20,212 nucleotides of DNA from Chara braunii (taxonomy: Eukaryota; Streptophyta; Charophyceae; Charales; Characeae): contig BFEA01000001.1 in NCBI GenBank assembly GCA_003427395.1, positions 1,488,443 to 1,508,654 on the forward strand, in the 5' to 3' direction. The notes beneath the pieces are model-generated. The model saw only the letters and a program-made list of their open reading frames with translations, made no database searches and had not been told where the DNA came from. Shown one piece after another: positions 8,218 through 17,133 of the stretch. The translations under genes were made by a program, and so were the position numbers. Position 1 is the stretch's first letter, and each line of letters begins with the position of its first letter.

Positions 8218-9200
8218 CTCATGCTTAGTTGTCTGAAAGCAGCCTCACACCTGTCTGTCCACTCCCATGGGGTGTCAAGGCGAGTCAGGTTCGTCAAAGG
8301 GGCGACCACTATGCTGTAATTCTGAACAAAATTGCGGTAGTAGCATGTCATCCCTAAGAAGGACATCATCTAAGTCACAGACTGTGGACACGGCCAGTCA
8401 CGAATGCTGGCCACTTTCGCGTCATGACAAGGCATAGGTGTGGCCAAACTCACACTTCTCACCGTTGATCTTGAACTTATGTTATCGAAGAAGACTAAGG
8501 ACTTTGTCCAAGTGCGCAACGTGCTCCTCGACAGTCTTACTAAAAATAAGTATGTCATCGAGGTACACGATGACAAACTTATCCAAGTAGTCATGAAATA
8601 TCCGATTCATAGCGTGCTAAAAGGTGCCAGGAGCATTGCAAAGGCCGAAAGGCATCACCACAAACTCGTACAGATCGTATCTGATCTGAAATGCGATTTT
8701 GTGTTGATCCTCGGGCCGGATTGCAATCTGATGGTACCCGTTGTGTTGATCCTCAAGTCGGATTGCAATCTGATGGTACCCGAACTTCAGATCTATCTTA
8801 CTGAAATAACAGCACCCTTGCACTCTATCTAGCAAGTCATCGATGCGTGGAAGGGGCTCTCTGTTCTTAACAGTGATGGCATTGAGGCCCCTATAGTCAA
8901 TGTACATCCCAAGTGTTCCTTCCTTCTTCGGTACGAATAGGAGTGGCGATCCATAAGGAGAAACACTTGGCCGGATCCAACCCTTCTCTACGAGTTCCTT
9001 GAGTTGCCGACGAAGCTCATCAAGCTCGCCCGGAGACATCCGATAGATCCTACCCTTCGGAATACTAGACCCTGGGATAATCTCTATCGCATGGATGACC
9101 TCCCTCTCAACAACCCCTGTAGGCTCTTCAAATAGACCAGGGTACTTGGCAACTACACCCTCTATCTCCGGCAACATTTTCAATGGCTCGCCTGCTGCAG
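8218..9200 (-). pseudogene. Element B reverse transcriptase
   Basis: The domains are in order: [46 protein letters not shown] (motif A, catalytic Asp), [15 protein letters not shown] (motif B), then [11 protein letters not shown] (motif C, Asp pair, + strand 8554-8565) and, after more breaks, SFLGMTCYYRNFVQNYS of the connection. Stops in the same frame are a TAG at 8617 between PGTF and HAMN, a TAA at 8482 and a TAG at 8370. About a dozen residues seem deleted after KCEFGHT. A 42-bp in-frame tandem duplication (8699-8782) doubles the segment just after motif A. The catalytic residues remain but the enzyme cannot be made. Confidence 0.93.
8699..8782 (-). repeat. 42-bp in-frame tandem duplication inside RT
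   Basis: Copies are 8699-8740 and 8741-8782. They differ at three positions, all transitions. On the coding strand the peptide [12 protein letters not shown] appears twice in succession, where related RTs have it once. Confidence 0.93.
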
Positions 9201-9204
9201 AGAC

Positions 9205-9886
9205 AAACTAGATACATACCCTCCTCCGGATTTTGCTTATAATAATTATACAACGCGGCCGCACACATGCACCCGTGTGACTCGATCAGACTACTAGCTT
9301 TGAACTTAAATAATCTAGCGGTCCCTCCACTTGGCAAAGTGTGTTTGACCACTTTTCGGTCCCAGTCAAACTGGGGCTGTGCCACGGAGAGGTAGTACAT
9401 ACCTAACAAGATATCCATAGGGAGATCATCGCTCACTAGGAATGAGACGCGATGTCTCAATTCCCCTCCCGCGTACGGGAACAACACTCAACATCCTGGA
9501 CGTAGTCGTTGACTACCATGGGCTGTTTGTTGGCACAAGTCGACTCAGGCGCTGCACTCGCCTCTGAAATACAGCCTCTCAACGCACGCGCGACTAATGA
9601 AGTTCCTAGTCGAGCAAATGTCATAATAGGCCCCACTGCTGATAACTACCCCACCGATGAACATCTCTCCCTTAGGGGCTTTAGCCAATGCCGTCCAAGA
9701 AGCTAGTGGGTCTGATCTAGACCACTCCTCCTCTAGCTCCTCTAAGGATTCAAACGCATTCATCGAGCAGAGGCTCGATGGGTCAGAATGTGTCTGCGAG
9801 AAGACGATGGAGTCAGTAGCTTGGGCCATCTCTCGAGATGGTGAGGGTGTGTCCACCACCTCGACCCTAGCAGGGACAACTACCAT
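9205..9886 (-). pseudogene. Element B aspartic protease region
   Basis: Minus-strand reading gives an acidic linker (ESLEELEEEW), then the retropepsin-like active-site region ending STRNFIS. The usual Asp-Ser-Gly triad reads Asp-Ile-Cys, so the Asp is kept but its neighbours have changed. Two frameshifts follow (near 9500-9547). The distal protease part is legible as LRHRVSFLVSDDLPMDILLGMYYL with a downstream QPQFDWDRKVV, the usual second half of a Ty3/gypsy protease. The protease would cut the Gag-Pol polyprotein. Another shift near 9200 joins it to RT. Confident as a domain, clearly inactive. Confidence 0.82.
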
Positions 9887-9888
9887 AC

Positions 9889-11691
9889 CTACTGGCTCGA
9901 CTCGTTTCCCGGAGCAGTGCCAAAACTGTTGGCCTCATTGCTACCAACGGGAGCGGAGGATCCCAACGCCTTCCCCATCCTAGGCGGGATCTTTTCGGTC
10001 ACCCTCTTATTGCGGCACTTGAAGTGGTTGTGGCCATATTGACCACAACGAATACAGGCCTGCCTGGTGTACCTGTCTCTCCACACGTCCTCAGTGAGAC
10101 CCGCTTTCTACCATGGGGGAGCATTGGGGTCAACTTGACTCCTTGACCGGGAACCTCCATGGCGTCTACTGATCGCCTTTCCTTTTTGAGCTACGACAGC
10201 GACTACTCGACCCCCTGAAGCCTCTACGCTGCCAGCCTCTTAACCTACTCCCTCCTGGAGGTTGTCATCTAACTCGATGGTTGAACCATTGTTATCGACA
10301 AACATAATGCGACCCTTCGCCTTCCAGTTGGGATGCAGTGTCTTTTTCCTACCATCCGTCATGGGTGTTTGACCATGCCCTATCTTTGCTTCTAGGTCTA
10401 GGGTCGTCTTGCTAAACGACGGGAAGTTATACATGTTGATGTTGGCCTCACCTGCCAACTAGTTTCTGAGAGGCATGGGAAAGCATCTCAGGTAGGAGGT
10501 GAGTAAGACCTGGGGGTCATAGCGCACCCCAGGGACACAAATCAGACGCTTTACAACGTCAGTGGCCTCCCTTACTGACTTAAACTGCCGAGTATGCAGT
10601 GTCACGATCGCATCAGTAGCCTTTTGGGCTTCCTGAGGATCATGCCACCTATCTTCCACCAACTTGAGGAAGTCATCAGATTTCTGGGTGACCGCCCAAG
10701 CGCGGAAGTCATAACCGTACCCCTTTAGCTGCACTAAACCACTCAACCATCGTGCTGCACTCCCCTCTAGATAGGAGGCAGCCACAAGCACTTCCTGGTG
10801 TGGCAAGGTAAGTTTGCACTTGACGTAGACCGGCACTGCCCTCAACCAAGTATCGAGGTCTTTGCCCCTCTTATCCCCTGTAAAGGGTTTAGGAGCGGCG
10901 ATGGCCGTCTTTGGTACCCACTGACTTTGTCCCTGTACCTGCACCATTCCGAACTGTGGACCCTGTGGTGCAGGTTGCTGCACTATCTGCTGGAGCTGTG
11001 AACCCTGCAGCTGTGCAGGCTGCGAGACAGCAGGCTGCCCGCTTATGACAACTTGAGACGAAGGTTGGGAGAACACTGTCTGTAGAGGAATCTGTGCACT
11101 AGGACCTGCTGAGAACCCGCCTGTCAAAGATATACCTAGGGAAACGGGCTGGACCGATGTTGGATATATATATGGGGATACCCCAGTCACCGGTGGGACA
11201 AAGGAGGAGGATGTACAACGGGCCAGACACCGGGCCCGGACGGTGGTGGTGTCGCCTGCACTCGCCCGACTAACACAACCAGACTCTCAAATGTCCTGTA
11301 AGATCTCCGTCTTGTGATCTTGCATCTCTACTACACTTAGCAAGACCGACCGAATCCGCTGCATCCTGGCTCTTCTTCTAATCATCCTTTATTTTTCTGC
11401 CTTAATCTCTCCTAAAGCCTGCAGTAGTTGTGCCTCGCGATCAGCAGCTCGTTGTATGGCGACCTCCTCGGGAGTCATCACTAACGGCTGGCTTGCCATT
11501 AAGCCAGTTGACCGACTCTGGGTCAGAGCGACCGTTGACCCTACAGATCCTCAACTGCTAGCCTGGGAACTCTGCTACGCAGAAGTGGCCATGGCTGCTG
11601 AAGTTGCGGCTTCGCTTACAAACGCCCTGCTGGCCTCTGCTGCTCCAGCTCTCCTCTGCTGCTGCTGCCTCTCCCTAAACTGGCGAAACAT
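9889..11691 (-). pseudogene. Element B gag with CCHC zinc knuckle
   Basis: The likely start is an ATG at 11689-11691, followed by FRQFRERQQQQRR. The first part is interrupted by TAG 11575, TGA 11551, TAA 11389 and TGA 11287, with a frame change before 11190. The central part (10459-11190) is open: a Pro/Gln-rich segment, then the gag core (KPFTGDKRGKDLDTWLRAV, YLEGSAARWLSGL). TAG at 10459, TAA at 10240 and TAG at 10108 interrupt the same frame. The zinc knuckle CIRCGQYGHNHFKC (10015-10056, C-x2-C-x4-H-x4-C) is intact. Gag packages the element RNA into cytoplasmic particles. The frame ends at TAG 9889 and the protease continues in another frame. Confidence 0.9.
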
Positions 11692-12327
11692 ATTTGTCGC
11701 CCTCTGGTCCTAAGGCCAAGTGGGCTATCGGGCATCTAGTCGATCGCAATATCCGGTCGTCCTCACTAGTGGTGTCCCTATCGCTCATATGCTACAGAAC
11801 TGCCCAACGCCTGCACTTGGACACACGATCGATGCCTACCACAGCGACATGTATAGACCGATTTATAATGAAATAAAATAAATAATCGGCGGCTATGTCA
11901 GAGACTTTACATTCGGGTCCAACAGGTCAGATTAGATTCCTACAAACAAAACTATTTTACATCGACTAGTCCGCAAACAAAAGTACAAGGAGCAGAAAAC
12001 AGTTCTAACTAATGTTGTCTGTCATATGTTAATGGTTGTCCATCTAACTAGTCAAAATAAAAATAGAATCATTTGTTGGGTCTGTTTCCATAATGGAGTC
12101 TTGCCCAAACTTGTCACCTGGAATCTACCCCTCCCTCAATTCTTCTTGAATGTCTCTTGTCGTCAACATCCCTGAGCCATCCAGATAGCGTGTGTGTCTA
12201 AAGGTGTGCACACGGCCCACCCCTGTGCCCGAGGCGTTTTTATGGACGGCCCCTGAAGTCCCCAGGAATTCTTTAACGTCGCAAACAGGACGACGACCAC
12301 AGCCAATGGAAGGTATCCCGTCGGTGC

Positions 12328-12335
12328 TTATTTAT
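12328..12335 (-). promoter_or_regulatory. TATA-box-like sequence in leader
   Basis: TATAAATA on the minus strand, pointing towards gag. An element's promoter normally lies in the LTR, so this may be chance or part of a nested insertion. Confidence 0.3.
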
Positions 12336-12539
12336 AGACGCCCGGTCTCGTCTATCCCCTAGGGCTGGCCTGCCCTTCAGAACCCCTCTACATCGCAACG
12401 AGCAGACAAAGGACAAAGCAACAAAGCATGCGTGCTCTACTCCCGGTGGGTTGGCATGGTGGTCGTGACCCGGTGCTTCGTCCAGGGCCCTTCAGATAGC
12501 TCCGCCCTCTCCTTCCAGATGCTTCACGTGAAGGCTGAC

Positions 12540-12616
12540 GACTCTCAAGGTTGAGCGCACATGACTCCTCACATGAGAGGACTCTCAAGACAGAACACAC
12601 ATCCTCACGGTAAGAG
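12540..12616 (+). repeat. Imperfect tandem repeat, two units of about 40 bp
   Basis: Both units begin gactctcaag and end with cctcac followed by a gagag or aagag ending (12540-12579 and 12580-12616). Several mismatches and a short gap separate them. Confidence 0.65.
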
Positions 12617-12977
12617 GTGTCAAAGAGGGTAGATAAGGTTAGGTGCAACGTACCTCAAAATAGCTGCCCCCAACCACAGATATTCTCACCAGATGACCTG
12701 ATGTTGATTGTGATGACCAATCGCTGCTTCGGCACAACCAGCATTGTACAACCATTCCACGTCAGCATCAATCACACACCAGATAGTTCTCATCACACTC
12801 CCAACACCCAATAATCACCACACAGCCTTCCTGCCGATACCCCTCACCTCCTGGGTCGCCAACTTATCTTCGCCCTCCTCACTACACACGTCCCATGGCA
12901 CGGTCGCTCACCGTACACACCGCGTGCATGTACCACATTAGGCAGAAGATAAGCACCAGATTAGCGCACCGAACCAC

Positions 12978-12990
12978 AACTCCGATACCG
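12978..12990 (-). promoter_or_regulatory. Decayed primer binding site, initiator Met tRNA type
   Basis: Three bases inside the 5' LTR, the minus strand reads cGGTATCgGAGtt. The common plant-type site TGGTATCAGAGCC matches at 9 of 13 positions, and the mismatches are all transitions. The position is right for a primer site. Confidence 0.6.
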
Positions 12991-12993
12991 AAT

Positions 12994-13924
12994 TGCAAAG
13001 AAGATGAGCAATAGCGAACTTCGGCAATCAAACAGCATCATACACATGAGACCAGATAGTCATGACCTCGAACCAAAAGCAGAATTGCATCACGAATTTC
13101 ACCAGATAAGAGCACACCAAAAGCTCATAATTGACAATGTTGGAATAGTCTCATCATCATCATCAATGAAGAACCAATGTTGATATCCTATCTGGCGCTC
13201 GACGCCCAGACTGCAGATGGCAGATCATATCTAGCCTACTCAACAATGCCACTGATGATGTCAACAACTCCCCGAAGTACGAGCAGATCTCAGCCAATCC
13301 TGCACGCTTCAAGCACCAGGTATGTCTCTCGTATCACTCACAACCTCGTTCCCCAACTCACAGATGCCACTTGCACCCAAGGACCACCGCGCCCCATCCA
13401 GCATACAGCAGCGCAGCTTGGCTATGGCTGCCTGCTCCTTCCAGCTCGCCCGTGAGCGCGCGTCTGGCAGGCGATAGCACAGCAGCGCTTGAGCACAAGC
13501 AACCAGTGCCCGAATGCCGAATGCTTAGGCTGGCCCTTTCCTAAATGGAAGTGGCCAGCCTGCTTGCGTACAGCCTGGCTGCGCTGGGTCCCTGCCCAGA
13601 GACTTAGGCCCAGGGAGGCTGAGCCTTAGACCAAACGAATCAGGCCCAGGGCCACCGACAGTTACCCGTGCCCAACTGCCCACTGTCTGAGTTGGGCCTA
13701 TGCTGCGTATCTCGCCCAGGGCCTGACTTAGATACAGTCGATAAAGGAGGCCAGGGCCTGGGCACCTTCAACCAACTGGCGCTGCGCAACTGCCTGAATT
13801 TTCCCCTAGTTGCGAAGTAGTCAGAAATAGGCCTCTTGTCGTCTGTCCGGCCTGCCTTCACTTAGGGTGGCCGACCTGTTGCAAGTAAGGGCCCAATAGG
13901 GCTTATCGAGGCCTATGCCTCGCA
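12994..13924 (-). repeat. Right (5') LTR of element B
   Basis: A 931-bp LTR starting TGCAAAG and ending CTCGCA on the + strand, in direct orientation with the left LTR. It is uninterrupted and shows the empty target site of the LINE at 13819-13831. As the 5' LTR it would have held the promoter, but no convincing TATA box was found. The reading frames in it are not conserved in the other copy. Confidence 0.92.
13527..13561. repeat. Hairpin-forming inverted repeat in right LTR
   Basis: Same stem as 2641-2675 (AGGCTGGCC against GGCCAGCCT). It is retained although the surrounding LTR sequence has diverged. Confidence 0.75.
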
Positions 13925-13928
13925 GAGG
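13925..13928. repeat. Right target-site duplication of element B (GAGG)
   Basis: Four bases identical to 2100-2103, directly after the GCA end of the right LTR. Confidence 0.65.
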
Positions 13929-13943
13929 CCTTCATGTTGGGGC

Positions 13944-13955
13944 GGGGGGGGGGGG
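13944..13955 (+). repeat. Poly-G run
   Basis: Twelve G, preceded by GGGGC, shortly after the right edge of element B. Confidence 0.9.
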
Positions 13956-14571
13956 TGAGCATTAATCATGTCTGAAAACGGTCCGAAACAGTGAAGAATA
14001 AGGCAGCGGGAAATGCCACTTCATTACAGCTCCAACCTCCGCGCAGTCATCCTTATCACAGTTGTGTCGTATCAGAGGAGCGTTGGAAGGTCGAATGAAA
14101 GCCTTACTGTTGTATAGGACATGCTCCCTCTCTATTCTCTTTCTGCTCCAGATCCCAGATTAGGGAACCAGACGACATCTGGTATGTCTCATAGTTTGCA
14201 AGTATATGGTTGTCCTCAACAAGAACAAGTGCTGAGGGAGGTTAGCACATTCTTACGTGGCCCTTATTTTGTGACTTGATGTCACGTCCACTTGGGATCA
14301 GGAACTACATGTAGATCATGCTCAGATGCATTGCATAGTTCAAGACTTTATGTTGACGTCAACTCGCAATCAAATCAGCTTTAGAAACAGTCCCTCACCT
14401 CAAATTGGAATGCACCTATAAAGAGCCACGTGCGTAAGGTTTGAAAATAAAGGGTCTTCTCTGCTCCAATCTTGCATTTACCAACCCAAGCGCAGATGAT
14501 CACTCCCGACCGTCAAACCAGTTCACTGCCTCAAATACGAGTGCACCTGGAATGCCCGGAGCCAGATGCTT

Positions 14572-14623
14572 GTAATTATATATATATATAGTAATTATAT
14601 ATATATATATATATAAATTATAA
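14572..14623 (+). repeat. TA microsatellite, two gtaatta(TA)n units
   Basis: Two consecutive stretches start gtaattata and run into alternating TA. The second is longer and ends aaattataa. Confidence 0.92.
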
Positions 14624-14935
14624 CAGTCACTCACTCTCCAACTGGTTCTCGCACTTTCTTTCCCGCTTTTCCATAAACCGACTCTCTTCGTTACGCAGTC
14701 CTCTTCTTCCTCTCATACTCTCGAGATTACTCTCCCACCTGTTTCACCATTTCAACTCCGCTAGTGAATGCTCATGTTAAAATTTAAATATACTTGTTCA
14801 TTTACAAAGCCAGGCGCTTGATATTGGGAAAGAAAGGCTCGAACTGTTTTTCTGAATCTTTAGCGAGAGTATGGATGTGTACACTGTCATATACAAGTCT
14901 TCAGTGGCTGATGCGCTATCGAATCATCAGCCAAT

Positions 14936-14945
14936 TCTCTCTCTC

Positions 14946-14976
<31 letters not shown>

Positions 14977-14978
14977 CA
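14936..14978 (+). repeat. CT microsatellite
   Basis: About 43 bases of alternating CT with one CCC interruption. Confidence 0.92.
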
Positions 14979-15283
14979 TACCTGCTCGCTCCCACTCATA
15001 ATTTCGACAACTTCCCCCAAAACACGTGCGCTGCCCATCTCGTCAGTGTTGTCTCCATCACTCGGATTCGTATGCGCCTGGCCGCATTCAGGGCCAGGTG
15101 CATTATATTATAGACAAATCTCCGCATCAAACTGGTATCCCCTGCTCACATGATCTCATATTCTCTCTCTCTTGTGGCGCGCGCGCATGCTTTGTAGCTT
15201 TCCACCAAGGTATTACACTCACACTGCATCAGGTTCACATAATCCTGGTCGTACGTGGGAACAGGTAAATCTCACTCTAGATC

Positions 15284-15913
15284 ATGGGAGGAGACACCGC
15301 AATTAACCTTTTGTATACTGAGGGCTCAACCCATGGAAGGGTACTCCACCATATCCATTCTTCTACGCACGGTTCCCTACTTGATCCCTCATTAGATACG
15401 AGAAGTGGGTGCTACAATCACGCCCCCTTTCAAGAGGAAAGAGTGAATCTTCCTTCAGAACAAGGGAAGGTACATGGCCATATTCATTGTCTTCTCCGCG
15501 CCTCACTCCCTTGGCTTTCCCTACCACCGTCGAAAGTCCGTTTCACTGTGCTTTCACTTTCCGTGTCTTGCTGGTTATCTCTCACTCCCACTCTCACTCA
15601 CTTCCTTCCTCGAGCGCCCTCACTGCCAACTGCCTGCGAACTCGCATGGGCAGCAGCTCGTGAGGCAGCCACACACGCTGCGGCAATGCTCGCCTTGGTC
15701 ACTCGCTCCAAGGCACCCTGGTCCCCCTGGTCGGCTTTGTCCCAATCCCCCTGCTCTTCCGTTGGTCTGCCCTATATCTCACATGGGTGGCCCCCATCCC
15801 ACTGGCTCACTAGCCCTCAGCCTCAAACGGAGTGTTGGCAGTACCGATACCGGCGGTTGCAAGCCCACAGATCCGGACGTTACCCACCCTTGGTATCAAT
15901 GGTTTTCGCCTAG
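15284..15913 (+). CDS. Open frame of 209 codons, unrecognised and possibly fortuitous
   Basis: An ATG-initiated frame between simple repeats. No domain or motif is recognised. The translation is rich in Ser, Pro, Leu and His, with a short Ala-rich patch (AWAAAREAATHAAAMLAL), typical of C/T-rich DNA read by chance. Two overlapping frames on the same strand (15409-15663 and 15474-15941) are also open, which argues against selection on any one of them. No splice or promoter signals are evident. It is the longest open frame not explained by a retroelement, and is listed for that reason only. Confidence 0.15.
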   Translation: MGGDTAINLLYTEGSTHGRVLHHIHSSTHGSLLDPSLDTRSGCYNHAPFQEERVNLPSEQGKVHGHIHCLLRASLPWLSLPPSKVRFTVLSLSVSCWLSLTPTLTHFLPRAPSLPTACELAWAAAREAATHAAAMLALVTRSKAPWSPWSALSQSPCSSVGLPYISHGWPPSHWLTSPQPQTECWQYRYRRLQAHRSGRYPPLVSMVFA

Positions 15914-16007
15914 ATCGACTGTTTTGGATTATCCCCCATGAGATTAGAATTGTCGAACCCTCAGGCTGAGCGAGCTATTTCAAGCCCCTGAACTGCACCA
16001 AGTGTTG

Positions 16008-16320
16008 TACCAAGGAATAACAGCGTCGATTGGTAGTAAACTGTACCAGTTCCGAATCAGCAAGTACACCAAAACTAATAGCTCCGCACTGCAACGAGTC
16101 GTACCAGTACCGAACCAGTGACCCTATCAGACCAATGTCAAACCAGTGGTCGTTCCAGATATGATAGTACCGGACTGACATGAGCTTACCAACCAGAAAT
16201 AGTAGTACCAGGTTGTCGTGAGTTTACCAATGCTGGACCAGTGACCGCACCAGAAATAATAGTACCGGACTGTTGTGAGTCTACCAAGGCCGAACTAGTG
16301 GCCACACCGGTCCTGGTCCT
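16008..16320 (+). repeat. Degenerate tandem repeat, unit about 57 bp
   Basis: The clearest units start tagtacc at 16203 and 16260, each 57 bp, with the shared pattern tagtacc, gtgagt, taccaa, ccagtg/ctagtg, acc. A shortened unit starts at 16165 and lacks about 19 bp. More diverged units carrying GTACCAG with CGAA(C/T)CAG extend back to about 16010. This may be a minisatellite or an internal repeat of an unknown element. Confidence 0.75.
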
Positions 16321-16858
16321 CGCCAACGGCTGGTTGTACCAGACCGCCGAGTGCGTACCGAGTATCCATCCGAGTTCTCACGCATCACTTAGTCCCCCAT
16401 AGGAATCCGGTAAGTTAGGGGTATCGTACACGCAATAACACGCGAGCTATAACAAGGGTAAAAATTAAGTAAAATCTGATAAAATCAGCGAGGGATAATA
16501 AAGTAGAAAAAATCAGTTTAAATAAAAAAGGAGAAATAAATAGGTAAACTCCAATCAAAACCAACGAGGACGTGATTGGTTCAAAAATGTCAAATAATAG
16601 GATAATCACTTGTTTTTCTTTTTTTATAATCATTTTTAATTTTATTGCTTATTTTTAATTCCATCATTAAATTAAACAAAATTTTAGGGCCCAATTGCTT
16701 GTCATCAGGTCAGCGTAGAAAGGGTTGCGTGATGGCTTACTAGCATACCCTCGCTCCATGGCTGACTGGTTCGAAGATAACCTCAAAACGAACGAAAAGG
16801 GTAGGTTCTAAGCGCGGTAGAACCCGTTGTTATATTTATGAAATTCTAAGGGTTAGTA
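16321..16858. other. AT-rich stretch, nothing coding seen
   Basis: Markedly AT-rich from about 16430 to 16690, with TTTTT and AATAAA-like runs. No domain, repeat boundary or RNA gene recognised. Element C coding similarity has not begun. Confidence 0.6.
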
Positions 16859-17133
16859 TTAGTGGTTGATGAAGGAGAATTCGAAGTTCATCTCAGGAGC
16901 CATAATTTCCCCCAACGGTTCCAACAAGAATACCCAAAGAATCCTGACTAAGCGCCCGGTCGAACCCCCAATTCCCTCTATTTCGAGTGGCCGACCGGTC
17001 TGCGGCCGCCCGATAGTTAGCCCGGACCTCTTTTCGACGTCCCCGTACAGGCACTTTGCTCGTAATAATAAGAGATAGGAACTCATCTCCTACTGGCCCA
17101 TATGTCGCCAATATGGAACACTGCTTAGGCGGA
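16859..17133 (-). pseudogene. Possible continuation of element C beyond gag, not identified
   Basis: Open minus-strand frames run just downstream of the gag relic and could belong to the gag to protease linker. No active-site Asp-Ser/Thr-Gly is legible, so I cannot name a domain. A frame change near 17050 would be required to read through. Element C is not recognisable beyond this point, so it is truncated here or too decayed to read. Confidence 0.35.

Larger units (their letters stand above)
11692..12977 (-). other. Element B leader between primer site and gag, no gene recognised
   Basis: About 1.3 kb separates the primer binding site from the gag ATG, which is long for such an element. It is AT-rich near 11870-12080, holds a minus-strand TATAAATA (12328-12335), and has a 40-bp imperfect tandem repeat at 12540-12616. 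No coding frame is convincing. It may include an unrecognised nested insertion, but no terminal repeats were found to prove that. Confidence 0.6.
2104..13924 (-). mobile_element. Ty3/gypsy chromovirus (element B), nearly complete, with nested LINE
   Basis: This is an LTR retrotransposon read on the minus strand. Two direct copies of a long repeat bound it: the left (3') LTR at 2104-6228, split by a LINE, and the right (5') LTR at 12994-13924. Both copies start TGCAA and end CTCGCA on the + strand, and similarity stops exactly at these points at all four edges. The 4 bp outside each end are GAGG, a target duplication (Ty3/gypsy elements more often make 5 bp). The polypurine tract lies directly against the 3' LTR and a tRNA-like primer site lies 3 bp inside the 5' LTR. 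Internal order is gag, protease, RT, RNase H, integrase, chromodomain. Without the LINE it is about 8.6 kb. Every coding domain is broken, so this copy is not autonomous. Confidence 0.9.
13929..16007. other. Non-coding flank with simple repeats
   Basis: Beyond element B no conserved coding region is recognised. It holds the G run, the TA and CT microsatellites listed below, a short GC alternation at 15177-15187, and a TATAAAG at about 14414 that could be a promoter but has no gene attached. Two similar segments starting cctcaaat (near 14398 and 14529) hint at a degenerate repeat. Confidence 0.65.

Noticed and set aside
13640-13861. Minus-strand frame in the right LTR with counterparts in the left LTR (2759-3004) and at 6124-6165
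   Set aside because: It recurs only because the LTR is repeated; there is no conserved domain, and the copies differ by stops and substitutions without codon bias.
14410-14420. TATAAAG as a host gene promoter
   Set aside because: No coding region, splice pattern or transcript feature follows; a 7-bp match is expected by chance.
16008-16320. Possible CRISPR-like array
   Set aside because: Units are contiguous and degenerate with no unique spacers, and the setting is eukaryotic retroelement DNA.
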